A stretch of 64,000 nucleotides of DNA. Origin: Bacteroidota bacterium (GTDB lineage: Bacteria > Bacteroidota > Bacteroidia > Chitinophagales > Chitinophagaceae). The notes beneath the pieces were generated by a model. That model was not told where the DNA came from. It made no database searches and saw only the letters and a list, made by a program, of their open reading frames with translations. The DNA is taken from contig JAIUNW010000007.1 of NCBI GenBank assembly GCA_020161535.1, positions 1 through 64,000 of the forward strand, given 5' to 3'. A program made the position numbers and the translations under genes. Shown here piece after piece: positions 1 to 8,276 of the stretch (position 1 is its first letter; the number at the start of each line of letters is the position of its first letter).

Positions 1-130
1 AAAAACATGAACTAATTAGCCCCCAATCAGGTGGTCAATTTAGCCCGGCCAAGCATGGTCAATTTGCTTCGGCCAGGGGTGGTCAACTTAAACCGGCCAA
101 CGGTGGTCAATTTGACCGGCGTTTGCAACA
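1..130. mobile_element. End of an IS21-like insertion sequence (only the terminal repeats are in the window)
   Basis: Four copies of a TGGTCAAyTT...CCGGCC motif start at 32, 56, 80 and 104, spaced exactly 24 bp. Tandem short repeats at the ends are usual in IS21-family elements, and motifs of the kind GGTGGTCAATTT are, as I recall, common at IS21 ends in Bacteroidota. The transposase genes istA/istB would lie to the left, outside the window. The outer tip is probably near 130, where the sequence reads TTGCAACA, consistent with an element ending in CA. The element sits directly against the interrupted gene fragment at 130-189. The family call is from the repeat pattern only. Confidence 0.68.
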
Positions 131-189
131 TGCTAGCCGATATAAAAAAAATTGGATGGCATCCAGATTTTCAAAATAGAATAAGTTGA
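130..189 (+). pseudogene. C-terminal stub of the first gene of the ABC-3C system, cut by the IS end
   Basis: An open frame of 19 codons ends with TGA at 187-189, four bases before the start of the next gene. It reads ADIKKIGWHPDFQNRIS at its end. It has no start of its own beyond an ATG formed at the IS junction. In ABC-3C systems the gene upstream of the middle component encodes an effector domain joined to a shared C-terminal domain, so this stub is most simply the last residues of that gene. The position and tight spacing are seen; the identity is inferred. If right, the effector half of the system has been lost or lies beyond the insertion. Confidence 0.5.
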
Positions 190-193
190 TATT

Positions 194-688
194 ATGAACC
201 AAAAATGGGAAGAACGATCAATTATTGTTGCCAATTTATTAAATCCGGCTTTTTGTGGGGAAGTAATAAGGCGGGCTATATTGTCCTATAATTCAATAAA
301 CGAAGATTCAAAATTTCCATTTTCACTTTCATATTTAATACTTCCATTTGTCCTTCATAAGAAAACGCGTGAGCATATGCCGAGGAGCGTGGCAACCTAT
401 TTTCATTCATGGGCAGAAGAAAAAGAATTCTTGCTCATTGACTTTGCTTCCAGGACAAGACAATTGCTTCCTTATACGAAAGAGGCTTTAATGTTTCTTT
501 CTTATCATAATGCGGTGGAAATTGAAACAAATGGGATATCTGTAACCAATGCCAAGAAGAAAAGTATAAAAGACGAACACGCCCAGGAAGTAAATGACAT
601 TTATAAAAAGGCAGAATTTCTCGGAAAATGGATGAAGCAAACAGGTAGTGCACAAACAATTTATATGTTTTTAAAAATTCAACCATAG
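194..688 (+). CDS. ABC-3C three-component system, middle component
   Basis: A 164-residue protein opening with NQKWEERSIIVANLLNPAFC and containing the run FPFSLSYLILPFVLHKKTRE. This pattern (an N-terminal region naming itself by NPAFC, then a hydrophobic SYLILP block) matches what I know of the small middle components of ABC-3C conflict systems, which link an effector protein to a DUF3732-type ABC ATPase. It ends at 688, and the ATPase starts at 690, one base further, so translation is probably coupled. The gene is clearly richer in A+T than the genes after 4 kb, which fits transfer into the genome. Its upstream partner is broken by the IS end, so the system is unlikely to work as an intact unit. 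Confidence 0.72.
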   Translation: MNQKWEERSIIVANLLNPAFCGEVIRRAILSYNSINEDSKFPFSLSYLILPFVLHKKTREHMPRSVATYFHSWAEEKEFLLIDFASRTRQLLPYTKEALMFLSYHNAVEIETNGISVTNAKKKSIKDEHAQEVNDIYKKAEFLGKWMKQTGSAQTIYMFLKIQP

Positions 689-689
689 T

Positions 690-2642
690 ATGCAAATAAA
701 AAATCTTATCCTTTATAATAGCAAGGAGAATGTCCGTCTTCTCCCTTTCCGGTTGGGCGATGTGAATATTATAAGTGGCGAATCCAAATCTGGTAAGACT
801 GCCATTATTGATATTATTGATTATTGTTTGGGAAGCAAGGATTGCAAAGTTGCGGAAGGAATTATTAGAGATACAGTCTATTGGTTTGCAATAACAGTAG
901 TATTTAATAAGGGAGAAGAGTTTTTTATTGCTCGGCAAAATCCAAATACAAAAGGAGTTAACACGATAAGCGAAATTTATTTGGAAGCTGGTCCCTTTGA
1001 TACTTTTCCTGAATTTGACAGTATTCAGCCGAACAGTAATTTGATCGGTCTAAAAGAGTTTCTTTCACGAAAAATCGGAATCGCTGATAATCTACAGATT
1101 TTTGAGAATAACACGAGGGAGCCATTAGAAATAAACTTCAAACATTCCAGACTCTTCTGTTATCAGCCGCAGGGGTTGATTGCTCAACGTGATTATTTAT
1201 TTTATAATCAGACAGAGCCATTTGTTCCTCAATCAATAAAAGATAGCTTACCATATTTACTTGGTGCTATTAGGGAAGATAGTTTAAGTATTGAACAGCA
1301 GATAATTCAAAAAAGAAGAGACTTAAATAGAGCAGTGAGAGAAAAAAATGAACAGGAAAAAATAAAAGTAGAAGGAATAAGCAAAGCATTTTCGCTAGTT
1401 GAAGAACTTAAGGAAATAGGAATTTTAGCTAAGAATGTTGGGACAAAAGATGTTGCTGAGGCGTTATCAATTTTGAATCAATTTAAAGATTGGGAGTATT
1501 CTTCCGAAACTATCGAGCCAACCGGAGAGAATTCAATCTTGAAGGATTTGATCAATAAACGTAGGGAACTTAAGCAAGAACTAGGAGGCGTTGATGATAC
1601 AATTTACGCAACAGAAAGTTTCATCAAGCACAATTTTTCTTATTCAGAAGAAGTCGAACAACAAAAAGTAAGACTTGAAAGCATACATCTTTATCAAGAT
1701 GCCGATGGTAATACATCCGTTTGCCCTCTTTGCGACAGCCACTTGAATATTGAAATTCCCAAAATTTCTGAAATAGAACAATCATTAAATAACTTAAAAA
1801 AGACGTTGGAATCCACGGTTAGGGAAAAGCCCAGGTTAAATAGTTATTTAGAGGGTTTATATAAAGGTAAAGAGTCTTTGAAAGGAGAAATTATTAGAAC
1901 AGAAGAAAGTATTTCCGCTTTATATAATGAACAAGAAAAAGCAAGAAGGCTTAGAGATTTAAATTTAAGAAGGGGAAAAGTTATTGGAAGAATAAGCCTT
2001 TTTCTAGAAAGCGTTGATTATACCCAAGATGAATCTATAGATGCCAAAATTCTCAAACTGAAAGAAGATATTGAGGGCTTAATTAGTTTAGTAGATACTG
2101 AGACAAAAGAAGAAAAGCTCGTCTCTATTTTGAGCAAGATTAATTTGCAAATGAGTAAATGGGTAGATCAATTGGATGTGGAATACAAAGATTCACCTAT
2201 CCGATTTGATCCCAATAAACTTACACTTTTTGCAGATACAACCAGAAAGCCCATTTCACTTTCTCAAATGGGAAGTGGTGCGAATTGGGTGTCTTATCAT
2301 CTACTTATTCATTTTGCGTTGCACCAACATTTTGTTCAAAATTCACGACCTGTTCCGCGGTTTTTAATACTTGATCAACCGTCACAGGTTTATTTTCCTC
2401 CGGATAAAGACGAAGAGAATACCGGTGAAATCAAAGAAAACGCTGATGAATTAGCAGTAAAATCATTATTTGATTTTATAATAAATCGAACAAAAGAAAT
2501 GGCGGGAGATTTTCAAACTATTGTAACTGATCACGCGTACTTAAAACACGAAAACTTTCGCCAAAGTGTAATAGAGGTTTGGAGAGATGGTACAAAACTC
2601 ATTCCTAACTCTTGGCTAGAATTAGGACAGGAAGAAAGTTAA
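690..2642 (+). CDS. DUF3732-type ABC ATPase of an ABC-3C system
   Basis: A 650-residue SMC/Rad50-like ATPase. The Walker A motif GESKSGKT is at residues 30-37. A long predicted coiled coil (about 190-480) carries a CPLC zinc-hook-like motif at 345-348. The C-terminal half has an SQMGSGANW stretch at the signature-motif position and LILDQPSQVYFPPD near 559-572 as Walker B, a sequence typical of DUF3732. Known family members are the ATPase component of ABC-3C systems, thought to sense nucleic-acid or invasion state and switch on an associated effector. All ATPase motifs appear intact here, so the gene itself may still be expressed. It directly follows the middle component. A+T-rich, like its neighbour. 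Confidence 0.85.
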   Translation: MQIKNLILYNSKENVRLLPFRLGDVNIISGESKSGKTAIIDIIDYCLGSKDCKVAEGIIRDTVYWFAITVVFNKGEEFFIARQNPNTKGVNTISEIYLEAGPFDTFPEFDSIQPNSNLIGLKEFLSRKIGIADNLQIFENNTREPLEINFKHSRLFCYQPQGLIAQRDYLFYNQTEPFVPQSIKDSLPYLLGAIREDSLSIEQQIIQKRRDLNRAVREKNEQEKIKVEGISKAFSLVEELKEIGILAKNVGTKDVAEALSILNQFKDWEYSSETIEPTGENSILKDLINKRRELKQELGGVDDTIYATESFIKHNFSYSEEVEQQKVRLESIHLYQDADGNTSVCPLCDSHLNIEIPKISEIEQSLNNLKKTLESTVREKPRLNSYLEGLYKGKESLKGEIIRTEESISALYNEQEKARRLRDLNLRRGKVIGRISLFLESVDYTQDESIDAKILKLKEDIEGLISLVDTETKEEKLVSILSKINLQMSKWVDQLDVEYKDSPIRFDPNKLTLFADTTRKPISLSQMGSGANWVSYHLLIHFALHQHFVQNSRPVPRFLILDQPSQVYFPPDKDEENTGEIKENADELAVKSLFDFIINRTKEMAGDFQTIVTDHAYLKHENFRQSVIEVWRDGTKLIPNSWLELGQEES

Positions 2643-2673
2643 ATCAAACCGATTTTCGTTACTTATCAATTTG

Positions 2674-2681
2674 TATCTTTG
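2674..2681 (+). promoter_or_regulatory. Bacteroidota -7 promoter box (TATCTTTG)
   Basis: TATCTTTG matches the TAnnTTTG consensus exactly. A TTTTCG at 2653-2658 could serve as a weak -33 element. The box lies 10 bp before the ATG of the small frame at 2692 and points toward the tRNA-like repeats. Confidence 0.45.
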
Positions 2682-2691
2682 ATTTATTGAG

Positions 2692-2826
2692 ATGAACGTT
2701 CTTTTTAGGAGGGATAATTCGGGTATCCAATTCACTACTGAGTTTAAAAGCTTGATAAACTGTGACATAAGAACTTATAATGGTTCCCGTCCAGTCCGCA
2801 AGAGTAAAAAAAGTTCTTTATTGTAG
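2692..2826 (+). CDS. Small ORF (44 residues), possible remnant, crossing an att-like repeat
   Basis: ATG at 2692, ten bases after a consensus -7 box, opens a frame of 44 codons ending with TAG at 2824-2826. It begins MNVLFRRDNSGIQFTTEF and ends in a lysine/serine-rich tail. The last third of the frame lies across the first tRNA-3'-end-like copy (2784-2800), which suggests that the original gene was longer and was cut by recombination at that site. I do not recognise the protein. It could equally be a chance frame. Confidence 0.22.
   Translation: MNVLFRRDNSGIQFTTEFKSLINCDIRTYNGSRPVRKSKKSSLL
2784..2800 (+). repeat. tRNA 3'-end-like sequence, copy 1 (att-like)
   Basis: The sequence TTCCCGTCCAGTCCGCA differs from the second copy 129 bp downstream at two or three positions. 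It looks like the T-arm and acceptor 3' strand of a tRNA, but the rest of a tRNA gene is missing upstream. Such isolated 3' fragments usually mark a recombination site of an integrated element. Confidence 0.42.
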
Positions 2827-2912
2827 GTGTCGGGAAATTCGGTGATAAATTCGGTTACCCAGACATTGAGAGTTGCAAAAACTCAATACAGTAAAGGCTT
2901 TCAGAAGATACA

Positions 2913-2934
2913 TCCGAGTCCCGTCCGGTCCGCA
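2913..2934 (+). repeat. tRNA 3'-end-like sequence, copy 2 (att-like), before a terminator
   Basis: TCCGAGTCCCGTCCGGTCCGCA reads as the T-loop, T-stem 3' strand, acceptor 3' strand and discriminator end of a tRNA. My best guess is tRNA-Asp, whose Bacteroidota form often ends in a TCGAGTCCCGTC...CCGCA pattern. There is no 5' half: the bases upstream do not fold into the D and anticodon arms. A hairpin terminator follows at 2942, as expected after a real tRNA gene. I read it as an attachment site left by island integration at a tRNA gene lying outside the window. Confidence 0.5.
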
Positions 2935-2941
2935 ACTATTA

Positions 2942-2966
2942 AAAGACGCTGTTTATCAGCGTCTTT
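2942..2966 (+). terminator. Hairpin terminator after the tRNA-like end
   Basis: Perfect 10-bp stem AAAGACGCTG / CAGCGTCTTT with a TTTAT loop. The 3' arm ends in TTT, giving a short T-run. It probably came along with the tRNA 3' end as that gene's own terminator. Confidence 0.6.
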
Positions 2967-3121
2967 GCAGTTCTAGTGAAATGATGACTCGAACTCATTG
3001 TCAACACCAGTTCCGATATTAAGGTTGCCAGGAAGAAATTGGCAAATACGAATGCCGCTCTAAGGCTGCTGAACCTTAAGTTGATTTAAATTTTCATTCT
3101 CTTCAAGCCAACCTTTTATAT

Positions 3122-3811
3122 CTATAAAATCCTGTAATTCCTGTGAATCAGAACGCAAAAACTTTGGTAGGATTTTCTAAAAAATGGTTCATACTCCTTC
3201 GGATAAGCCTGACTGAGTTTGGAGAATAAATTTAAAACCTCATTCACTGAACTGTTGTCAATCCTTCTTTTCTTTAAAAACCTGCGGCAGCTATCGACGG
3301 CATATCTAAGTACAATGATATTGTTCAGTTCAAAGTGTACAATAAGATTTAAGATCCTGGCATAGGATTGTATATCCTCCCTTACACTTCTAAAACTGGA
3401 ATTTATGATTTCATTCAACCAATGGAGTGATTTGGAAAAATCCTTTTTTTGGAAAAATATATTGGCGAATTGATAGTAGAACATCAATATATAATCATCC
3501 GGGATAGCTGCACGTCGGTCTTAGATGAATTTTTGAATCTTTTTAATTAGCAAAATTCCCTTTTCAAGATCTTTGGAGTCACGATACATTTCAAGTTCCA
3601 CATTAAACGTTCTTAGCCATGATCTAATAGTGAACTTGCGCTCGCTCTCCAGTTTATATTTTTGCGGCACTTCCCGGATTTTAGCTATCAATAGTGGGAT
3701 TTCATGCCATTGTTTAGCGGTAAGGAGCGCTCCAATTTTATTGCTGATGGCTGTTATGTAAGAATGGGGATCTTCTTTTATACGAGCTTTAAACTTGACA
3801 ACAACTACTAG
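3122..3811 (-). pseudogene. Decayed, 5'-truncated paralogue of the TPR-like protein at 59.5-61.1 kb
   Basis: Reading the minus strand from 3811, one continuous frame is broken only by a TAA at 3523-3521. Before it the frame encodes a segment with AISNKIGALLTAKQWHEIPL; after it comes MFYYQFANIFFQKKDFSKSL and SYARILNLIVHFELNN. Both parts line up in order with the middle and C-terminal parts of the 519-residue protein encoded at 59514-61073, for example VFYYKIACLYFGSGDNEKAI and CYARLLHLIAHYELGN. An upstream in-frame stop at 3814-3812 and the missing first half show that it is truncated. The 121-residue frame after the stop (3122-3487, possible TTG start) might still be made but is probably not functional. 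Function of the family is unknown. Confidence 0.75.
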
Positions 3812-4047
3812 TTAAACAATATGAATAACATTCACCAAATGGCTGATAACGAAGCAGCGACTCATACCTACCATCCGCGGCAAAGGTTAACGAACTATAA
3901 AAGTACCCGTTTCTAAGGAATGGCTATAACAATTTAAGGTGCCAGCAGTCAGTAATGAGTAAATGACATCCTTTAGGAAATTTCGATATGGCTATTCTCT
4001 TGCCTAAGGAAAAAGAACCCGGATGCCGGCCTAAACACAACTCAATT

Positions 4048-4620
4048 TCAAGGTTTACTTATTCCCAGGTTTTCATTCTTATACAAATCAGGGCTCTCCA
4101 ATATTGTTGTAACAAATGTAGCGATGCTTTTCCTTGAAATAGCCCTGCCTATTTCGGGCTCACCTTTCTTCGTAATTGTATAGTCAATCTCGTCGGCGTC
4201 GGTAAACCAATCGGGGCGTAATATGGTATAGGTGAGACCGGAATTTTCAACGATGTCTGCAAGCTTTCTGTAGGGCAACAACACCGACTTAACCGGTGTG
4301 TTATAAATACCAATTGAGCTAATTGCAATGATTCGATTAACACCCGTTTCCTTCATGGCTTTTACAATATTCATCGCCATTGGTTCAAGATTGCCCGCCA
4401 GGTTTACATAGACAACATCATGGCCTGTTATTGCCTTTTCAATGCTTTCATATTCCATTGCGTCGCCCTCAATCACCTCATATAGTTTTTGCCATGTATT
4501 CGGCAATCTCCTTTTGTTTCGCACAAACAAAGTGAGCTGAATATTCTCCCTATCCGCAGCGGTTTCAATCACCTGTTTAGCGAGACTACCGGTCGCCCCT
4601 ATCACAATTACCTTCTTCAT
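4048..4620 (-). CDS. NAD(P)H-binding atypical SDR (NmrA-like) oxidoreductase
   Basis: A 190-residue protein beginning MKKVIVIGATGSLAKQVIE, the Rossmann glycine motif GATGxxA at residues 8-14. It follows with VVYVNLAGN and IIAISSIGIYN, the usual beta-4 and beta-5 stretches, and TILRPDWF, a common motif of the NAD(P)H-binding extended/atypical SDR group. The usual YxxxK catalytic pair is not clear (YRKLAD sits at that place), so it may act as a redox sensor or a quinone/flavin reductase-like enzyme. It is shorter than full NmrA proteins (about 300 residues), as many bacterial relatives of about 200 residues are. Twelve bases separate it from the aldo-keto reductase upstream, so the two are probably co-transcribed. 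Confidence 0.8.
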   Translation of the reverse strand: MKKVIVIGATGSLAKQVIETAADRENIQLTLFVRNKRRLPNTWQKLYEVIEGDAMEYESIEKAITGHDVVYVNLAGNLEPMAMNIVKAMKETGVNRIIAISSIGIYNTPVKSVLLPYRKLADIVENSGLTYTILRPDWFTDADEIDYTITKKGEPEIGRAISRKSIATFVTTILESPDLYKNENLGISKP

Positions 4621-4632
4621 CTGCTATTGATT

Positions 4633-5739
<1,107 letters not shown>

Positions 5740-5802
5740 TTAATCATTATCTGAGCAAAGGTCCTATTTGTTGGGGTGGTGAGTGGTATACGAATTACTG
5801 TT

Positions 5803-6633
5803 TCACTTACCATTTTCACTGGCGAAGGGAAACTGTCGCAAATAAGCCCGACCTAATGATAGGTGATCTGTAACCGTTGCATCTATTTTCGCCGCTTGCG
5901 CTATTTTTTGGAAGATATCTTTTGCGGGGATACCATGCGCTGCCAGGTAGTGCACCGACTCGGCGCCGGCTGACTTCGACATTTTCTGCCCGTCTTTTTC
6001 GGCGAGCAAGCTGTGGTGAAATATAGTCGATTGCCTGAATGCAGGCATTTCAATCAAATCGCATAGGAACAACTGTGCAACGGTCGACGGTCGCAAATCT
6101 TCACCCCGAACAATTAAATCAATGCCAAAATGCACATCATCTACTACCGAACTCAATTGGTAGGCGGGAAAGCCGTCCTTTCGTCGAATGATAAAATCGG
6201 TGAGCGACGCATCGAGCGAAGCGCCATCAGTGATCAATCGCCATTGGTGGTGCAATCCATCGAGCGATAACTTTCGCTGCCGGCAACGGCAAAACGCCAT
6301 CGTCTTGCGCGTGCAATCACAGGCATAGACCAATTTTTTATCACGCAAAATGTTTAAGGCCGCTTCATACAGCGCCAACCTTTTTAACTGCGAATATTTT
6401 TTAACGAATTCAGTGGCGTTCACAGGCCCCTGCTGCCATACAATACCCAGGTAGTGCAGGGTTTGAAATATGTCGGTGATATACGCCGGACGAACGCGGC
6501 CCTGGTCAAGATCATCAATTCGCAAAAACACCGCCGCCTGCTTTTCTTCCGCCAGCGCGGTAGTGATGCAAAACGATAAGATATTTCCCAGGTGAAGGTA
6601 ACCGCTGGGAGTGGGCGCCAGGCGTGTCAGCAT
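5803..6633 (-). CDS. gluQ: Glutamyl-Q tRNA(Asp) synthetase-like protein
   Basis: A 276-residue class I synthetase catalytic core without an anticodon-binding domain, the layout of GluQ-RS, which charges glutamate onto queuosine at position 34 of tRNA-Asp. HLGN (residues 14-17) is the HIGH motif and KMSKS (217-221) is intact. Two CxC pairs (105/107 and 115/117) form a zinc site in the place expected for this family. I chose the ATG at 6633 over a TTG nine bases upstream because the protein then starts MLTRLAPTPSG, the usual beginning. It follows the DUF1501 gene by 25 bases and so lies at the end of a secretion-related operon, an unexpected place. A short free-standing GluRS-like enzyme with another target is possible. 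Confidence 0.78.
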   Translation of the reverse strand: MLTRLAPTPSGYLHLGNILSFCITTALAEEKQAAVFLRIDDLDQGRVRPAYITDIFQTLHYLGIVWQQGPVNATEFVKKYSQLKRLALYEAALNILRDKKLVYACDCTRKTMAFCRCRQRKLSLDGLHHQWRLITDGASLDASLTDFIIRRKDGFPAYQLSSVVDDVHFGIDLIVRGEDLRPSTVAQLFLCDLIEMPAFRQSTIFHHSLLAEKDGQKMSKSAGAESVHYLAAHGIPAKDIFQKIAQAAKIDATVTDHLSLGRAYLRQFPFASENGK

Positions 6634-6658
6634 GACACGCAATTTCGTCCATTTTTGT

Positions 6659-8260
6659 CTATTTCGCCTTAATTACCCGGATCACCTTCTGCAGGTTGCC
6701 AGTCTGCAGCCGGATAAAATACATACCCGTTGGTAACTGGTCTTCGTAGATATCGATATTAAAGGTGCCGGCCGGATAGGTTTCCTGCGCATGAATGCGT
6801 ACCAGTTGCCCCAGGGCATTCAGTTGCTGCACCACCGTTTTACCCCCCGGTGTTGAAAATTGCAAAGTCGCCACTTGCTGATAGGGGTTCGGCCAAAATT
6901 TCAAGATCATTTTATCGGCCTGCTCGTTCACCTCATCAATATCATCATCGAGCCCGCAAGGCGTGCCACTGATGATGGGCAGGCTCTGGTAGTCTTTCAA
7001 CATGAGCTGACTGATCTTGGTTTTGTCTACACAAAACCAACGCTCCAACACCGTTGCATAAATACTCCTGAAATCATATTGGAAAGGAATATTGTCAACT
7101 ACCTGCACATCGGCCGGAATATCGGGACTGGTGCCCAGCACACCTTTTTTCACATGTTTGCCAAACAATATCAAGGGCGCTGCTGCGCCATGGTCCGTAC
7201 CCATACTCGCATTTGATTTGATGCGACGGCCAAACTCTGAAAAAGTCATCCCCAGTACGCGGTCGTCCAGGCTTTGCTTTTCGAGATCGCCCTGAAAAGA
7301 ACTGATACCAGCCGATAATGATTTTAATAAATCTGCATGTCCGCCGGTACTGGTATCACCTGCATTCACCTGCTTCTTGTGCGTATCAAATCCACCCAGC
7401 GTTACGGTGTACACACGGGTTTTCAAGCCACCACTGATCAATCGCGCCACAATCGCCAGTTGTTTAGCGAGGCTGGTATCATCATAAGTGCCCTGGTTGG
7501 TTCCCTTGCTATAAGCCGCCCGAATGATATCGGAATACACTTTGGTTTTATCGGTGATGATGCGCAGGTATTGTAATTCACGGTTCGCGTCTTCGCTGTT
7601 CAACGGATAATCATTGAATGGATTCACAAACGAATACACATTCATCGGATCCGTGATCGACAAGCCCATCGAAAACACATCGCCCTGCACCGTTACCGTT
7701 GGCATATCGCTGATCTGAATGGCCAATGGATCGGGCATGTCTGAATTGGGGTATTCATAGGGGTAGCCCGGGTAAACATCTTCGAGGTAACGCCCCAGCC
7801 AGCCGCGTTTCTCGCGCGTGCTACGGTTATTGGAATCATCGCCGGTCATCCAAATATCGGTCGACCTGAAATGCGAGAAATTCTGTTTGTCATAGCCCAC
7901 ACTTTGTACAATATTGGCCTTGCCGGTATTGAACAGGGTTTGCAGTTTGGTCATGGCCGGATGTAAACCTGTTTTATCGGTGCCATCCAGTCGCAATACC
8001 CGGTCTTGCGGAATCGCTACATTCGCCCGCGCCGTATAATAATTACCATACACATCGAGGGGGATCACGGTATTCAAACCGTCGTTGCCACCATGTAATT
8101 GTATCAGTACCAAAATATGGTCATTCGGCACATCAGGGCCAAGCAAATGATGCAGGGCCGAACCCGGCTGACTACCAAAAGCTGAAAAACTAAAGCCATT
8201 CAGCAAGGCAGGCATCACGGTGGCGGGAACGGTTCTTGACAGGAATTTCCTTCTGTTCAT
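6659..8260 (-). CDS. DUF1501 protein with T9SS type A sorting domain
   Basis: A 533-residue exported protein. The N-terminus has a Tat-like signal (NRRKFLSRTVPATVMPALL). The central part is the DUF1501 domain (alkaline-phosphatase/sulfatase-like fold), with VLIQLHGGNDGLNTVIPLD near the start, FSHFRSTDIWMTG and the conserved FSEFGRR and GTDHGAAAP motifs. The last 80 residues, from KFWPNPYQQVATLQF to the basic end, are a Por/T9SS sorting domain that directs outer membrane secretion or surface attachment. DUF1501 proteins are usually encoded beside DUF1800 partners, as here (16-base gap). The biochemical role of the pair is not known. Confidence 0.92.
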   Translation of the reverse strand: MNRRKFLSRTVPATVMPALLNGFSFSAFGSQPGSALHHLLGPDVPNDHILVLIQLHGGNDGLNTVIPLDVYGNYYTARANVAIPQDRVLRLDGTDKTGLHPAMTKLQTLFNTGKANIVQSVGYDKQNFSHFRSTDIWMTGDDSNNRSTREKRGWLGRYLEDVYPGYPYEYPNSDMPDPLAIQISDMPTVTVQGDVFSMGLSITDPMNVYSFVNPFNDYPLNSEDANRELQYLRIITDKTKVYSDIIRAAYSKGTNQGTYDDTSLAKQLAIVARLISGGLKTRVYTVTLGGFDTHKKQVNAGDTSTGGHADLLKSLSAGISSFQGDLEKQSLDDRVLGMTFSEFGRRIKSNASMGTDHGAAAPLILFGKHVKKGVLGTSPDIPADVQVVDNIPFQYDFRSIYATVLERWFCVDKTKISQLMLKDYQSLPIISGTPCGLDDDIDEVNEQADKMILKFWPNPYQQVATLQFSTPGGKTVVQQLNALGQLVRIHAQETYPAGTFNIDIYEDQLPTGMYFIRLQTGNLQKVIRVIKAK

Positions 8261-8276
8261 GGTATTGGATTTGGGA

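Larger units (their letters stand above)
2643..3121. other. Gene-poor junction between island and chromosome
   Basis: Apart from the promoter-like box, the 44-codon frame, the two tRNA-end copies and the hairpin described separately, I see no gene here. From about 2970 to 3121 no frame on either strand looks like coding sequence. Confidence 0.5.

Noticed and set aside
30..130. Regular 24-bp repeats as a CRISPR array
   Set aside because: Repeat units are degenerate, contiguous with almost no spacer, and match an IS21-type terminus better. No cas gene is near.
435..938. 167-residue minus-strand frame across the ABC-3C genes as a possible antitoxin or effector
   Set aside because: It lies opposite two well-supported genes and its sequence is typical of A+T-rich antisense reading.
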